The notes under the pieces were generated by a model that saw only the letters and a list, made by a program, of their open reading frames with translations, searched no databases and was not told the origin of the DNA. A DNA stretch of 11,905 nt from JALHNF01 sp039809305 (GTDB lineage Bacteria; Patescibacteriota; Minisyncoccia; Phycocordibacterales; UBA5272): NCBI GenBank assembly GCA_039809305.1, contig JBDHUT010000019.1:1-11905 (forward strand), given 5' to 3'. A program made the translations under genes and the position numbers. Shown piece by piece: positions 1-6,632 of the stretch (the first letter of the stretch is position 1; the number at the start of each line of letters is the position of its first letter).

Positions 1-1
1 T

Positions 2-1132
2 AGACATACTGGAGACAGTCTTTCTTTACTTCTTCGCGATATGCGTTCTGGAATTTTTCAAGATCATCATAAGAAAACACTTCTTGCATCAACAAAAAAA
101 AGTGTTGCCCATACGACCCATACAAAACTTTTTACCCATAATGAAGATGTCGATCGAATAAATGACGTTGAGTACTCTCTCATAGAAGGTGATGAAAAAG
201 TGTTTGAGATGACTACTAAAGGTAAATCAAATCTTGTTGATAGTCTTATGCAAAATTGTCTAGCTCCTGAGATTCTAAAATTAAAAGTTGGTACACGAGT
301 AATGTTTGTAAAAAACGATCAAGGCAAACGTTATAATAATGGGACTCTTGGAATTGTTTCAAAATTCACTAATCTCAATGTTCCTATTGTTAAAACAGTT
401 ACAGGGGAAGAAATAACGGTGACTCAGGATGTGTGGCGTATTGAGGAGGATGGAAAAATTAAAGCAGAAATAAAACAACTCCCTCTTCGGTATGCATGGG
501 CTATTACGGTTCATAAATCACAAGGTATGACTCTTGATGCTGCTCAAATAGATCTCTCAAAAACATTTGCCTTCGGTATGGGGTATGTTGCTCTTTCTCG
601 TGTACGAACTATTGATGGTGTTGAACTTCTTGGTTTTCATGATGACGCTCTCCTTATGCATCCAGAAATTCTTCGTCTCGATAAAGATCTTCACGAAAGA
701 TCTATTCGTGCTGAAAAGGCATTACAAAAATATTCAGATGATATGCTAAAAGATCTTCATGAAAATTTTATTATTCGCACTGATGGCGTAAAAGACGAAC
801 AATCTATTGATGCCGAGGAAGAGAATCTTCCATCAAAAGAAATCACTCGAAGACTTTTAGAAGAAAAACTTTTAATTGAAGATATTGCCACCAAACGAGA
901 TCTTACCGTAGGTACTATTATTTCACACATAGAAGACCTTATTGCTGATAGGGTTAAATTAAATCTTTCTTATTTAGTGAACACTATTCCCCACCATAAA
1001 ATTATTCAAAACACTATTAATAAACATCCTGATGCAAAATTAAAAGAGTTAATGGAGATTTTGAAAAAGAAAAAAACGAATATCTCTTTTGAGGATATTC
1101 GTTTAATTCGAGCGTACGTACTGAGTAAATAG
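2..1132 (+). CDS. Pif1/RecD-like DNA helicase, C-terminal part, with HTH domain (5' end outside window)
   Basis: The reading frame is open from the window edge, so the 376 visible residues are the C-terminal part of a larger protein; the Walker A and B motifs would lie upstream. The visible part carries the UvrD_C_2/Pif1 end of a superfamily 1 helicase: a beta-barrel-like stretch (VGTRVMFVKND..., then NNGTLGIV) and then motif V/VI, AWAITVHKSQGMTLDAA and YVALSRVRTIDGVELLGF. This arrangement is typical of Pif1, RecD2 and Dda-type 5'-3' helicases. The last ~100 residues (SKEITRRLLEEKLLIEDIATKR...) resemble the HTH_40 domain found at the C-terminus of RecQ- and Pif1-like helicases. The expected role is unwinding of DNA in replication or repair. 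The stop codon lies 5 bases from the end of the convergent gene, and the last 70 bases also hold that gene's likely terminator. Family assignment is firm; exact subfamily is not. Confidence 0.85.
   Translation, partial: RHTGDSLSLLLRDMRSGIFQDHHKKTLLASTKKSVAHTTHTKLFTHNEDVDRINDVEYSLIEGDEKVFEMTTKGKSNLVDSLMQNCLAPEILKLKVGTRVMFVKNDQGKRYNNGTLGIVSKFTNLNVPIVKTVTGEEITVTQDVWRIEEDGKIKAEIKQLPLRYAWAITVHKSQGMTLDAAQIDLSKTFAFGMGYVALSRVRTIDGVELLGFHDDALLMHPEILRLDKDLHERSIRAEKALQKYSDDMLKDLHENFIIRTDGVKDEQSIDAEEENLPSKEITRRLLEEKLLIEDIATKRDLTVGTIISHIEDLIADRVKLNLSYLVNTIPHHKIIQNTINKHPDAKLKELMEILKKKKTNISFEDIRLIRAYVLSK
1064..1104 (-). terminator. Rho-independent terminator for the minus-strand gene at 1138-1632, inside the helicase coding end
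   Basis: Read on the minus strand, AAACGAATATC (1104-1094) pairs perfectly with its complement at 1084-1074. Two more pairs flank a one-base bulge around an AAAA loop, and a U-rich tract follows (complement of 1064-1076, thirteen bases with one interruption). It starts 34 bases past the stop codon of the minus-strand gene. It lies wholly within the last 70 bases of the opposing helicase gene. On the + strand the hairpin has no U-tract behind it, so it should act in one direction only. Confidence 0.75.
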
Positions 1133-1137
1133 TTTTT

Positions 1138-1632
1138 TTACTGACCAACTATCTCGAGACCAGTATTTGAAACAAGAATAAAGGTACTTGCTCCTATTGT
1201 TGCGCTCTCAGGGGATGCAACCTGCGAGTCTGTTCCGTAGTTAACAATAACGATATTTTCTCCATTTTCAGTTGATTGAGGAGAAATGTTATTACCAATA
1301 AAAACAGCGTTCATTCCCTCATATCCCTCTTCGAGGTTTAAAGCAGCAACTGCATAAAATAATCGTTGACCAACTTCTACTTCACGTGTAATAAGAAATG
1401 CGACATCTTCTCGTCCATCCGCATTAAAATCACCAAATGTTTCATTTCCAAAGTAAGCAGCGTCACCTGTGTTAAGGGTAATAGTTTCGCCATCAAGCTC
1501 ATATGTAGCAGATATATAATCTTGCGCGAGTGTATCGATCTCTTCTTCGACGGTTTTATTTTGTGTAAACCAAAAAGCTATACCAATTAAAATAACAATT
1601 GAGAGTGCTCCTACAAGTACGTTTTTATTCAT
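1138..1632 (-). CDS. Small membrane-anchored protein with an EF-hand-like loop, function unknown
   Basis: This 164-residue protein starts with a short positive N-terminus and one hydrophobic segment (residues ~5-23, VLVGALSIVILIGIAFWF), which is either an uncleaved signal anchor or a signal peptide. The rest is acidic and should lie outside the membrane. Residues 66-80 (FGDFNADGREDVAFL) match the D-x-N-x-D-G-x-E-D calcium loop seen in dockerin, EF-hand and FG-GAP repeats. That loop usually ends a beta-strand module, as it seems to do here. I do not recognise the family, and no enzyme motif is visible. An extended -10 (TGATATAAT, 1641-1649) ends 8 bases before the ATG, so the GAAGGA that resembles a Shine-Dalgarno site may lie at or upstream of the 5' end of the mRNA. 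A likely terminator lies just downstream. Confidence 0.7.
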   Translation of the reverse strand: MNKNVLVGALSIVILIGIAFWFTQNKTVEEEIDTLAQDYISATYELDGETITLNTGDAAYFGNETFGDFNADGREDVAFLITREVEVGQRLFYAVAALNLEEGYEGMNAVFIGNNISPQSTENGENIVIVNYGTDSQVASPESATIGASTFILVSNTGLEIVGQ

Positions 1633-1640
1633 ATTCCTTC

Positions 1641-1649
1641 ATTATATCA
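1641..1649 (-). promoter_or_regulatory. Extended -10 promoter element of the 1138-1632 gene
   Basis: The minus strand reads TGATATAAT, a perfect -10 hexamer with a TGn extension. No good -35 is seen at 17 bases; TTGCAT lies 15 bases upstream. Only 8 bases separate the hexamer from the ATG, which puts the expected transcription start 2-3 bases before the start codon. Confidence 0.55.
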
Positions 1650-1685
1650 TTATTAATTATTATGCAATATTTTTTTAATCACTTT

Positions 1686-2219
1686 TTATTGAAATATAAT
1701 TCCTTCGGTTTTCAGATCACTTCTTCTCTGTTTATAGTCAGGTAGTATTTTTTCTACAAGATTCCAAAACCTTTTTGAGTGATTAAATTCTCCAAGATGG
1801 CATAATTCATGGACTACAATATATTCAGCGAGCTTTTCCGGTAATAGTGCTATTTTGGAATTAAAATTTAAATTCTTTTTCTGTGAACAACTCCCCCAAC
1901 GTGTCTTTTGTTCACGAATAGATATTTTATTCCAGGAATACTTATAATTTCTATTAAAAAAGTGTAACTTGTCTTGAACAAAAATTCGAGTTTGTTCTTT
2001 TAAATTATTTCTTTCTTTTTTTGAAAGCTTTAGCTCTGTTTTTTTTGGATATTGTTCCATCAGGTTTTTCTTTCGATCTATCCACGGCCTTTTTTCTTGC
2101 AAAAAATTTTCTACTATTTTGTCAGAGATATTTTTCGGGATAGTCACCACTACTTCCCCACCAGGATGAATGCTGATACGGAGATGTTTAGCTTTGTTAC
2201 TTTTTCTTAGGGTATACAT
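1686..2219 (-). CDS. YgjP-like (DUF45) zinc metalloprotein
   Basis: This is a 177-residue member of the YgjP/DUF45 (SprT-like, zincin-fold) family. The N-terminus has the family's beta-rich opening (RKSNKAKHLRISIHPGGEVVVTIP). Residues 107-112 are RWGSCS, a hallmark of the family. The zinc site reads HELCH at 137-141 and continues to H147 in NHSKRFW, giving two His in HExxH, the catalytic Glu138 and a probable third ligand. The biochemical role of the family is poorly known, although it is annotated as a metal-dependent hydrolase or peptidase. Its ATG follows the TAA of the EVE gene with no base between (TAAATG) and has no clear Shine-Dalgarno site, so translation is probably coupled. No terminator is visible in the 53 bases that follow, so transcription may run on into the 1138-1632 gene. 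Confidence 0.88.
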   Translation of the reverse strand: MYTLRKSNKAKHLRISIHPGGEVVVTIPKNISDKIVENFLQEKRPWIDRKKNLMEQYPKKTELKLSKKERNNLKEQTRIFVQDKLHFFNRNYKYSWNKISIREQKTRWGSCSQKKNLNFNSKIALLPEKLAEYIVVHELCHLGEFNHSKRFWNLVEKILPDYKQRRSDLKTEGIIFQ

Positions 2220-2678
2220 TTAGGTGTTACTCAAATCAATAATTCTATCGAAATGATTTTTACTTACAGGTTGTATGGACAGCCGAGAACCTTTTTGTGT
2301 AACCATAATTCCTTCAAGTTTGTGATCCTTCTTTATTTCTTTAAGTGTTACTGGTCGTGAAATTTTTTTAAGAAAACCAAAGTCAACACATATCCATGTT
2401 GGGTTTTCTTTTTTTGATTTTGGGTCATAATGCTCATCTTTTTTATCAAATGCACTTAGGTCTGCATGCGGAGTGCTTACCACTTTCGCAACACCATACA
2501 CACCTGGGATTTTTGTACTTGAATGATAAAAAAGTGCCATGTCTCCTATCTTCATATTGTCGCGCATAAAGTTACGTGCTTGGTAATTTCGTACCCCGTT
2601 CCATGGTGTTACATAATCTTTTTTTAGATCGTCGATGGAGTAACAATCAGGTTCACTTTTTATAAGCCAGTAGTTCAT
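2220..2678 (-). CDS. EVE-domain protein (thymocyte nuclear protein 1 type)
   Basis: The protein is 152 residues and is a single EVE domain. It opens with MNYWLIKSEPDCYSIDDL and has WNGVRNYQARNFMRDNMKIGD at 26-46, followed by ALFYHSS, GVYGVAKV and the PTWICVDFGF strand. These are the conserved blocks of the family, which is related to PUA and YTH folds and is thought to bind modified bases in DNA or RNA. I chose the ATG at 2678 because the family begins exactly at this motif. The frame stays open upstream to a TTG at 2762, but that stretch (basic, with no family similarity) is probably not translated. The gene sits between a HIT protein and YgjP and downstream of a tRNA modification enzyme, which fits a role with modified nucleotides. 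That link is inference. Confidence 0.9.
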   Translation of the reverse strand: MNYWLIKSEPDCYSIDDLKKDYVTPWNGVRNYQARNFMRDNMKIGDMALFYHSSTKIPGVYGVAKVVSTPHADLSAFDKKDEHYDPKSKKENPTWICVDFGFLKKISRPVTLKEIKKDHKLEGIMVTQKGSRLSIQPVSKNHFDRIIDLSNT

Positions 2679-2751
2679 GTGTTTGACAATATTGTTTTTG
2701 AATGTATTATTTACGTGCGTACGGTAGGTACACCTGCGCATCCCCCTCCTT

Positions 2752-2772
2752 GCCCGGCACAAAGTGCCGGGC
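2752..2772 (-). repeat. GC-rich hairpin between the HIT and EVE genes
   Basis: GCCCGGCAC (2752-2760) and GTGCCGGGC (2764-2772) form a perfect 9-bp stem with a 3-base loop, in otherwise AT-rich DNA. On the minus strand it begins 4 bases past the HIT stop codon and is followed not by a U-tract but by AAGGAGGGGG and an ATG. On the + strand it is followed by TCTTTTA, a poor terminator with no gene to serve. It may be an mRNA-stabilising or REP-like element, or a weak terminator. Confidence 0.6.
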
Positions 2773-2776
2773 TCTT

Positions 2777-3181
2777 TTATTGTGCTAGCGTGTTCATTTG
2801 CGCGACGAGTAAATCTTGTACATCTACCAACTCTTCCTTTGAAGCAGAATAAGCTTTTTCTGGATTAAGTTCGTGAGGATTGTTGATGGGGATAAGGTGT
2901 AAGTGTGCGTGTGCAACACCAAATCCTTCTACCACAAACCCAACCTTTTTCGACTGCATTGCTTGTCGTAATGGTGTGGCAATATTTTTTGCTACTGCAA
3001 AAAGTTCTGCATACAATTCTTGAGAAAGATCAAAAATTTCTTCTACGTGTTTTTTAGGAACTAGAAGAAGGTGTCCTTTCTGTAACGGTCTTATATCAAG
3101 AAATGCAAAAAAGTTCTCATTTTCCCAGACTTTATTTGAAGGAATACTTCCTTCTATAATTTTACAAAAAATACAATCCAT
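2777..3181 (-). CDS. HIT family nucleotide hydrolase
   Basis: At 134 residues this is the usual length for a bacterial HIT protein. It starts with MDCIFCKIIEGSIPSNKVWEN, where Cys3 and Cys6 are the zinc-ligand pair of the Hint/PKCI branch. It continues with FLDIRPLQKGHLLLVPKKHV and ends the domain with the histidine triad at 91-95 (H-A-H-L-H, within GVAHAHLHLIP). The family hydrolyses nucleoside phosphoramidates, adenylylated lysine or dinucleoside polyphosphates. The middle His of the triad is the nucleophile. The gene lies 6 bases after trhO and is followed by a GC-rich hairpin. No Shine-Dalgarno site is visible, so it is probably translated by coupling with trhO. Confidence 0.93.
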   Translation of the reverse strand: MDCIFCKIIEGSIPSNKVWENENFFAFLDIRPLQKGHLLLVPKKHVEEIFDLSQELYAELFAVAKNIATPLRQAMQSKKVGFVVEGFGVAHAHLHLIPINNPHELNPEKAYSASKEELVDVQDLLVAQMNTLAQ

Positions 3182-3187
3182 ATAATC

Positions 3188-4099
3188 TTATACAACGCGC
3201 ATATATCGTCCACTTTTTGGTATTTGCCCGTGAGCGTTATTGCACTCTTTACAGTACACCATCCCTTCATACTTTGCGATGCAGTCATCACAGCAGATAA
3301 ATTGAAGATGACATTCGTCGTCGGCACAATTCTCTACTCTTTCAGTGGTTCCGTTGCAAATAGAACATTTTCCAATAACCTCTCGCTCTCCCGGTTTACA
3401 AAAATCCATTTTTTTTCGTTTATCAAATACATAGAGTGTTCCTTCAAAATCTTTTCCGGGATACTTTTCCATATAGGTGACAATACCTCCATCGAGTTGG
3501 TATACGTCTTTGAAGCCTTGGGTTTTTAAATATTGAGATGCTTTTTCGCAACGTACTCCTCCAGTACACACTGTAAGTACTGTTTCATCTTTATGAACTT
3601 TCAGTTTTTCAAGTGACTTTGGAAGATCGCGGAAATTCATTGTTTCCGGGTCAATTGAATCCTTAAAAGTTCCAATACCTATTTCATATGTATTGCGCAT
3701 ATCAATCACTTTAAATTTCTTACCTTCTCTGTACCATTCATGCAGTTCTTCTGGTTTTAAATGTGTCGCTGTCTCTTTTGTTGGATCGAGTTCTACATCG
3801 GTAATTTTTGTAGTTACTATTTCAGGGCGGACTTTTATAGATAGTCGAGGAAATGTATCTTCAGGCCCAGAACTTTTTTTCCAGTGAATATCGGCAAAGC
3901 GAGAATCACTAATCATTTCTTTTATGTATTCTTCTGTAGCTTCTTTTGTGCCGCCTACAGTACCGTTAATTCCTTCATGAGCAATAATAATCCTACCTTT
4001 AAGTCTAAGGCGCTCACAAAGCTCTCTCTGAGCCTTTTTTAAGGCTTCTGGGTCAGAGATTGCAACGTATTTGTAATACAAAAGTATCTGGGAATTCAT
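3188..4099 (-). CDS. trhO: tRNA uridine(34) hydroxylase TrhO (rhodanese-related, UPF0176/YceA)
   Basis: TrhO makes 5-hydroxyuridine at position 34 of tRNA, the first step toward the mo5U/cmo5U wobble modifications. Numbering from the ATG at 4099, this protein is 303 residues. It has the N-terminal acylphosphatase-like domain (LLYYKYVAISDPEAL..., KGRIIIAHEGINGTVGGT), a rhodanese domain from ~115 to ~210 with the active loop CTGGVRCEKAS (Cys178 and Cys184), and a Cys-rich C-terminus with several CxxC-type pairs that looks like a zinc-binding tail. A TTG two codons upstream (4105) is open, but ATG is the better start. An extended -10 (TGGGATAAA) lies 9 bases upstream. The gene is divergent from dnaB and heads the trhO-HIT-EVE-ygjP run. 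Confidence 0.92.
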   Translation of the reverse strand: MNSQILLYYKYVAISDPEALKKAQRELCERLRLKGRIIIAHEGINGTVGGTKEATEEYIKEMISDSRFADIHWKKSSGPEDTFPRLSIKVRPEIVTTKITDVELDPTKETATHLKPEELHEWYREGKKFKVIDMRNTYEIGIGTFKDSIDPETMNFRDLPKSLEKLKVHKDETVLTVCTGGVRCEKASQYLKTQGFKDVYQLDGGIVTYMEKYPGKDFEGTLYVFDKRKKMDFCKPGEREVIGKCSICNGTTERVENCADDECHLQFICCDDCIAKYEGMVYCKECNNAHGQIPKSGRYMRVV

Positions 4100-4108
4100 A
4101 ATCAACAG

Positions 4109-4117
4109 TTTATCCCA
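4109..4117 (-). promoter_or_regulatory. Possible extended -10 of the trhO run
   Basis: The minus strand reads TGGGATAAA: a TGn extension followed by GATAAA, which matches the -10 consensus at 4 of 6 positions. Nine bases separate it from the trhO ATG. The -35 side is weak (TTGCAT 16 bases upstream). Confidence 0.35.
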
Positions 4118-4156
4118 AACATACAGAAAAATGCAAAAAATAGCTCATTTTGAATA

Positions 4157-4165
4157 TGGTAGTAT
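4157..4165 (+). promoter_or_regulatory. Possible extended -10 of dnaB
   Basis: TGGTAGTAT is a TGn extension followed by TAGTAT, with 4 of 6 matches. It ends 7 bases before the ATG at 4173. If real, transcription starts at or next to that ATG, and the upstream ATG at 4131 cannot be the start on this mRNA. Confidence 0.35.
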
Positions 4166-4172
4166 TGGATAC

Positions 4173-5543
4173 ATGCGAGGTACTGCTCCGTTTGTAGATA
4201 GGTTACCACCACAAGACCTGGAGGCTGAAAAGGCACTCCTTGGTTCTATTATGTTGCGACCCGATGTGGTATTTGACGTTTTGGATAGCGTTAATCCTGA
4301 TTCGTTTTACTCTGAGCGACACAAGGTTATTTTTAAAGCAATGCTTGATCTCGCTTCAAGGCGTGAGCCTATTGATTTACTTACTGTTACAACAAAACTT
4401 CGTGAACAAAAAGAACTTGAAGGTATTGGAGGTACTCCGTATGTTTCAGAACTTTTGAATACAGTTCCATCAGCAACCAACGTTGATTATTACGCAGAAA
4501 TTGTTCGTAAAAAGGCAGTTTTGAGAAATTTAATCAACGCATCTAATCATATTGGTGAGCTTGCGTATAGTGAAGAAAAAGAACTCGAACATGTACTTGA
4601 AGAAGCTGAGAAGCGAATGTACAACATTACGAATATTTCAAAAGGTCAAAAGCTTGAAAAGATTCAGGATTTACTCGATGATGCCTGGGACCGATTCGAA
4701 AAATTGCAGCAATCTGGACAACATACCCGAGGCGTGCCTACTGGGTTTGTTGAAATTGATAATAAGCTTTCAGGCTTTCAAAAAGCAGACCTTATTATTC
4801 TCGCCGCTCGACCTTCAGTCGGTAAAACTTCCTTAGCGCTTGACTTTGCTCGACATGCCGCGGTCAAAGAAAATATCCCTGTTGCTATTTTTTCTTTGGA
4901 AATGAGTAAACAGCAATTAGTTGATCGTATGGTTTCTGCTGAATCACGAGTTGATTCATGGAAACTAAGAACTGGAAAACTTTCACTCGATGAAGACTTC
5001 GCGAGTCTTCAGGAAGCAATTGCGCGTCTTGCAAAGGCTCCTATTACAATTGATGATCAAGCTGGCAACTCTATTATGCGTATGCGAAGTGTTATGCGCC
5101 GTTACAATTCTCAACATCCAGAGGCTCCTATTGGTCTTGTGATTGTTGACTACTTACAACTCATAACTACTTCAAAAAGTTACGACAACGTTGTAAATCA
5201 AGTAACAGAAATTTCTCGGTCATTAAAAGGACTCGCAAAAGAATTTAATGTCCCTGTGATTGCTCTTTCACAGCTTTCTCGTGCAGTAGAAGCACGTGGT
5301 GGTAAACCTCGACTCTCCGACCTTCGTGATTCAGGATCTATCGAACAAGACGCCGATGTTGTAGCTTTTATTCACCGTGAAGACAAATATCAAGATAATC
5401 CAGAAAAACCAAATATTGTTGAAATTCTGATCGAAAAACATCGAAATGGCCCCACTGGGCGTGTTGAACTCTACTTTGATGATAAGAAAACAAGTTTCCT
5501 CAGTGTTGAGAAAAGTGAATTTACTGGCGGATCATCATTTTAA
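4173..5543 (+). CDS. dnaB: Replicative DNA helicase DnaB
   Basis: DnaB is the hexameric 5'-3' helicase at the replication fork. The N-terminal domain opens with RLPPQDLEAEKALLGSIMLRPD. The RecA-like domain has Walker A ARPSVGKTS (about residues 210-219 from this start), Walker B VIVDYLQLI, motif H4 ALSQLSRAVEARGGKPRLSDLRDSGSIEQDAD with the Arg finger region, and a C-terminal EILIEKHRNGPTG. No intein interrupts it. From 4173 it is 456 residues, normal for the family. The frame is also open from an ATG at 4131, adding 14 residues. I prefer 4173 because it leaves the usual ~10 residues before PPQ and because a -10-like box lies just before it. Neither start has a Shine-Dalgarno site. recR follows after 3 bases, so the two are co-transcribed. 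Confidence 0.96.
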   Translation: MRGTAPFVDRLPPQDLEAEKALLGSIMLRPDVVFDVLDSVNPDSFYSERHKVIFKAMLDLASRREPIDLLTVTTKLREQKELEGIGGTPYVSELLNTVPSATNVDYYAEIVRKKAVLRNLINASNHIGELAYSEEKELEHVLEEAEKRMYNITNISKGQKLEKIQDLLDDAWDRFEKLQQSGQHTRGVPTGFVEIDNKLSGFQKADLIILAARPSVGKTSLALDFARHAAVKENIPVAIFSLEMSKQQLVDRMVSAESRVDSWKLRTGKLSLDEDFASLQEAIARLAKAPITIDDQAGNSIMRMRSVMRRYNSQHPEAPIGLVIVDYLQLITTSKSYDNVVNQVTEISRSLKGLAKEFNVPVIALSQLSRAVEARGGKPRLSDLRDSGSIEQDADVVAFIHREDKYQDNPEKPNIVEILIEKHRNGPTGRVELYFDDKKTSFLSVEKSEFTGGSSF

Positions 5544-5546
5544 TCT

Positions 5547-6155
5547 ATGGACCCTATTGAAAAACTTTCAGAGGAATTCACTAAGTTTCCAGGTATTGGT
5601 CCACGTCAGGCACGACGTTTTGCTTACTATGTGTTATCTCAATCAAAAGAAAATCACGAGGCTTTAGTACAAGCCATGGTTACTTTACGGAAAGATGTTG
5701 CACAATGCCCTTCTTGTTTTGTGTACTTTACTCATCGTAATGGAGAAGTTGAGTGTAAAGAATGTAGTGATACTCGAAGAAACAGTAAAACACTTCTTGT
5801 TGTAGAAAAAGATATAGATTTACAAACAATAGAAAAAAGTCGTGTTTACGATGGATTTTATTTTGTACTTGGCGGGGTTCTCCCCCTTCATGAACAAGTT
5901 CCATCTGCAAAGATTCGTATTCAAGATCTCATTCGAAGAATCAAAAAGCTAAGCGAAAGAGGTCTGGAAGAGGTTGTTGTCGCACTTTCTGCTACACAAG
6001 AAGGTGACCATACCTATAAATATTTAAAAACAGTTTTAGCTCAAGTTGTGCCAACTCTCACCGTGAGTGTTCTTGGTCGAGGGCTTTCCACAGGAACTGA
6101 GATTGAGTATGCAGATCCAAATACTTTGTCCCAAGCTTTCTCTAATAGAAAATAA
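5547..6155 (+). CDS. recR: Recombination mediator protein RecR
   Basis: RecR works with RecO (and RecF) to load RecA on single-stranded DNA during gap repair. All its parts are visible in 202 residues, the normal length: the helix-hairpin-helix near the N-terminus (FTKFPGIGPRQARRFAYYVL), a four-Cys zinc finger (Cys54, Cys57, Cys70, Cys73), and the Toprim domain from ~82 (LLVVEKDIDLQTIE), with ALSATQEGDHTYKYL and the Walker B-like GRGLSTGTEIEYAD near the end. It starts 3 bases after the dnaB stop, with no Shine-Dalgarno site of its own. In many bacteria recR pairs with dnaX; here the partner is dnaB. A strong two-way terminator begins at its stop codon. Confidence 0.96.
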   Translation: MDPIEKLSEEFTKFPGIGPRQARRFAYYVLSQSKENHEALVQAMVTLRKDVAQCPSCFVYFTHRNGEVECKECSDTRRNSKTLLVVEKDIDLQTIEKSRVYDGFYFVLGGVLPLHEQVPSAKIRIQDLIRRIKKLSERGLEEVVVALSATQEGDHTYKYLKTVLAQVVPTLTVSVLGRGLSTGTEIEYADPNTLSQAFSNRK

Positions 6156-6181
6156 AAAACCTCTCGAGTGAGAGGTTTTTT
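6154..6181. terminator. Two-way terminator between recR and rplU
   Basis: CCTCTC (6160-6165) pairs with GAGAGG (6170-6175) around a 4-base loop, flanked by six A on the left and six T on the right. It therefore has a U-tract on both strands. It closes dnaB-recR on the + strand and rplU on the minus strand, and touches the stop codon of recR. Confidence 0.92.
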
Positions 6182-6182
6182 A

Positions 6183-6497
6183 TTATTTGATCGAATCGAT
6201 TTTCACTTGAACAAAAAGCTGTCGATGGCCATTTTTCTTCTGGTATCGACTCTTAGCTTTGTATTTTAGAACAATAACTTTGTCTGCTCTGCCGATTTTT
6301 TCTACAGTAGCTTCTACTTTTGCACCTTGCACATAAGGAGTACCAATAGATGTTGTAGATCCGTCAACAAGAAGTACTTTATCAAAAGTAACTTTGTCGC
6401 CTACTTTCTGTGTGTCTGAAAGCTTTTCAATCTTAATAGAGGTGCCTGGGGCTACCTTGTATTGCTTTCCACCTGTTTCGATAACTGCAATTTCCAT
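6183..6497 (-). CDS. rplU: Large ribosomal subunit protein bL21
   Basis: bL21 binds 23S rRNA in the large subunit. The 104-residue protein shows the full family pattern: MEIAVIETGGKQYKVAPGTSIKIEKL at the start, VLLVDGSTTSIGTPYVQGAKVEATV in the middle and the signature KYKAKSRYQKKNGHRQLFVQVKI at the end. Most bacteria follow rplU with rpmA (bL27), but here a terminator follows at once and the next gene is convergent recR, so rplU is transcribed alone. The promoter is good and only 8 bases separate the -10 from the ATG, which suggests a leaderless or nearly leaderless mRNA. Confidence 0.96.
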   Translation of the reverse strand: MEIAVIETGGKQYKVAPGTSIKIEKLSDTQKVGDKVTFDKVLLVDGSTTSIGTPYVQGAKVEATVEKIGRADKVIVLKYKAKSRYQKKNGHRQLFVQVKIDSIK

Positions 6498-6505
6498 AAG
6501 TACCT

Positions 6506-6533
6506 ATAATACCTTATTTTTTATCTTTTGCAA
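6506..6533 (-). promoter_or_regulatory. Promoter of rplU
   Basis: On the minus strand, -35 TTGCAA (6528-6533), a 16-base spacer and -10 TATTAT (6506-6511) are followed by the ATG after 8 bases. The -10 matches 5 of 6 and the -35 matches 4 of 6. Confidence 0.65.
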
Positions 6534-6556
6534 TAGAGACTTTAAATGGATGAGAT

Positions 6557-6562
6557 TTGACA
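6557..6562 (+). promoter_or_regulatory. Consensus -35 box upstream of the NYN gene
   Basis: TTGACA is a perfect -35 hexamer. At 17 bases the -10 position reads TAATTA, which is poor; a better TAATAT lies 21 bases away. The AT-rich stretch 6563-6590 makes a promoter plausible, but the -10 cannot be fixed by eye. The leader to the GTG would be about 40 bases, unlike the very short leaders nearby. Confidence 0.35.
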
Positions 6563-6613
6563 AAATCATACAATTTTTGTAATTAATATAGCTAGTTTCC
6601 AAGGTGTCAGAAT

Positions 6614-6632
6614 GTCACCAGGAGGTGATGTG
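6614..6632 (+). promoter_or_regulatory. Full-length Shine-Dalgarno site of the NYN gene, able to fold on itself
   Basis: AGGAGGTGAT (6620-6629) matches the complement of the usual 16S rRNA 3' end over ten bases, and its core ends 6 bases before the GTG at 6632. It is the only canonical Shine-Dalgarno site in the window. TCACC (6615-6619) can pair with GGTGA (6624-6628) around an AGGA loop, which would hide part of the site. Confidence 0.7.

Noticed and set aside
1366..1590. Open frame on the + strand opposite the 1138-1632 gene
   Set aside because: It is an antisense shadow of the membrane-anchored protein; the residue pattern is not protein-like and no start signal is seen. Similar shadows opposite trhO, trmD, khpA, rpsP and rnr were rejected for the same reason.
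2679..2762. N-terminal extension of the EVE protein from TTG (2762) or ATG (2741)
   Set aside because: The EVE family begins exactly at MNYWLIKSEP; the extension is basic and unlike the family, and its Shine-Dalgarno-like block is only 3 bases from the ATG.
4131..4172. Longer dnaB start at the first ATG
   Set aside because: Kept as an alternative only: the 14 extra residues exceed the usual N-terminus, and a -10-like box lies between the two ATGs.
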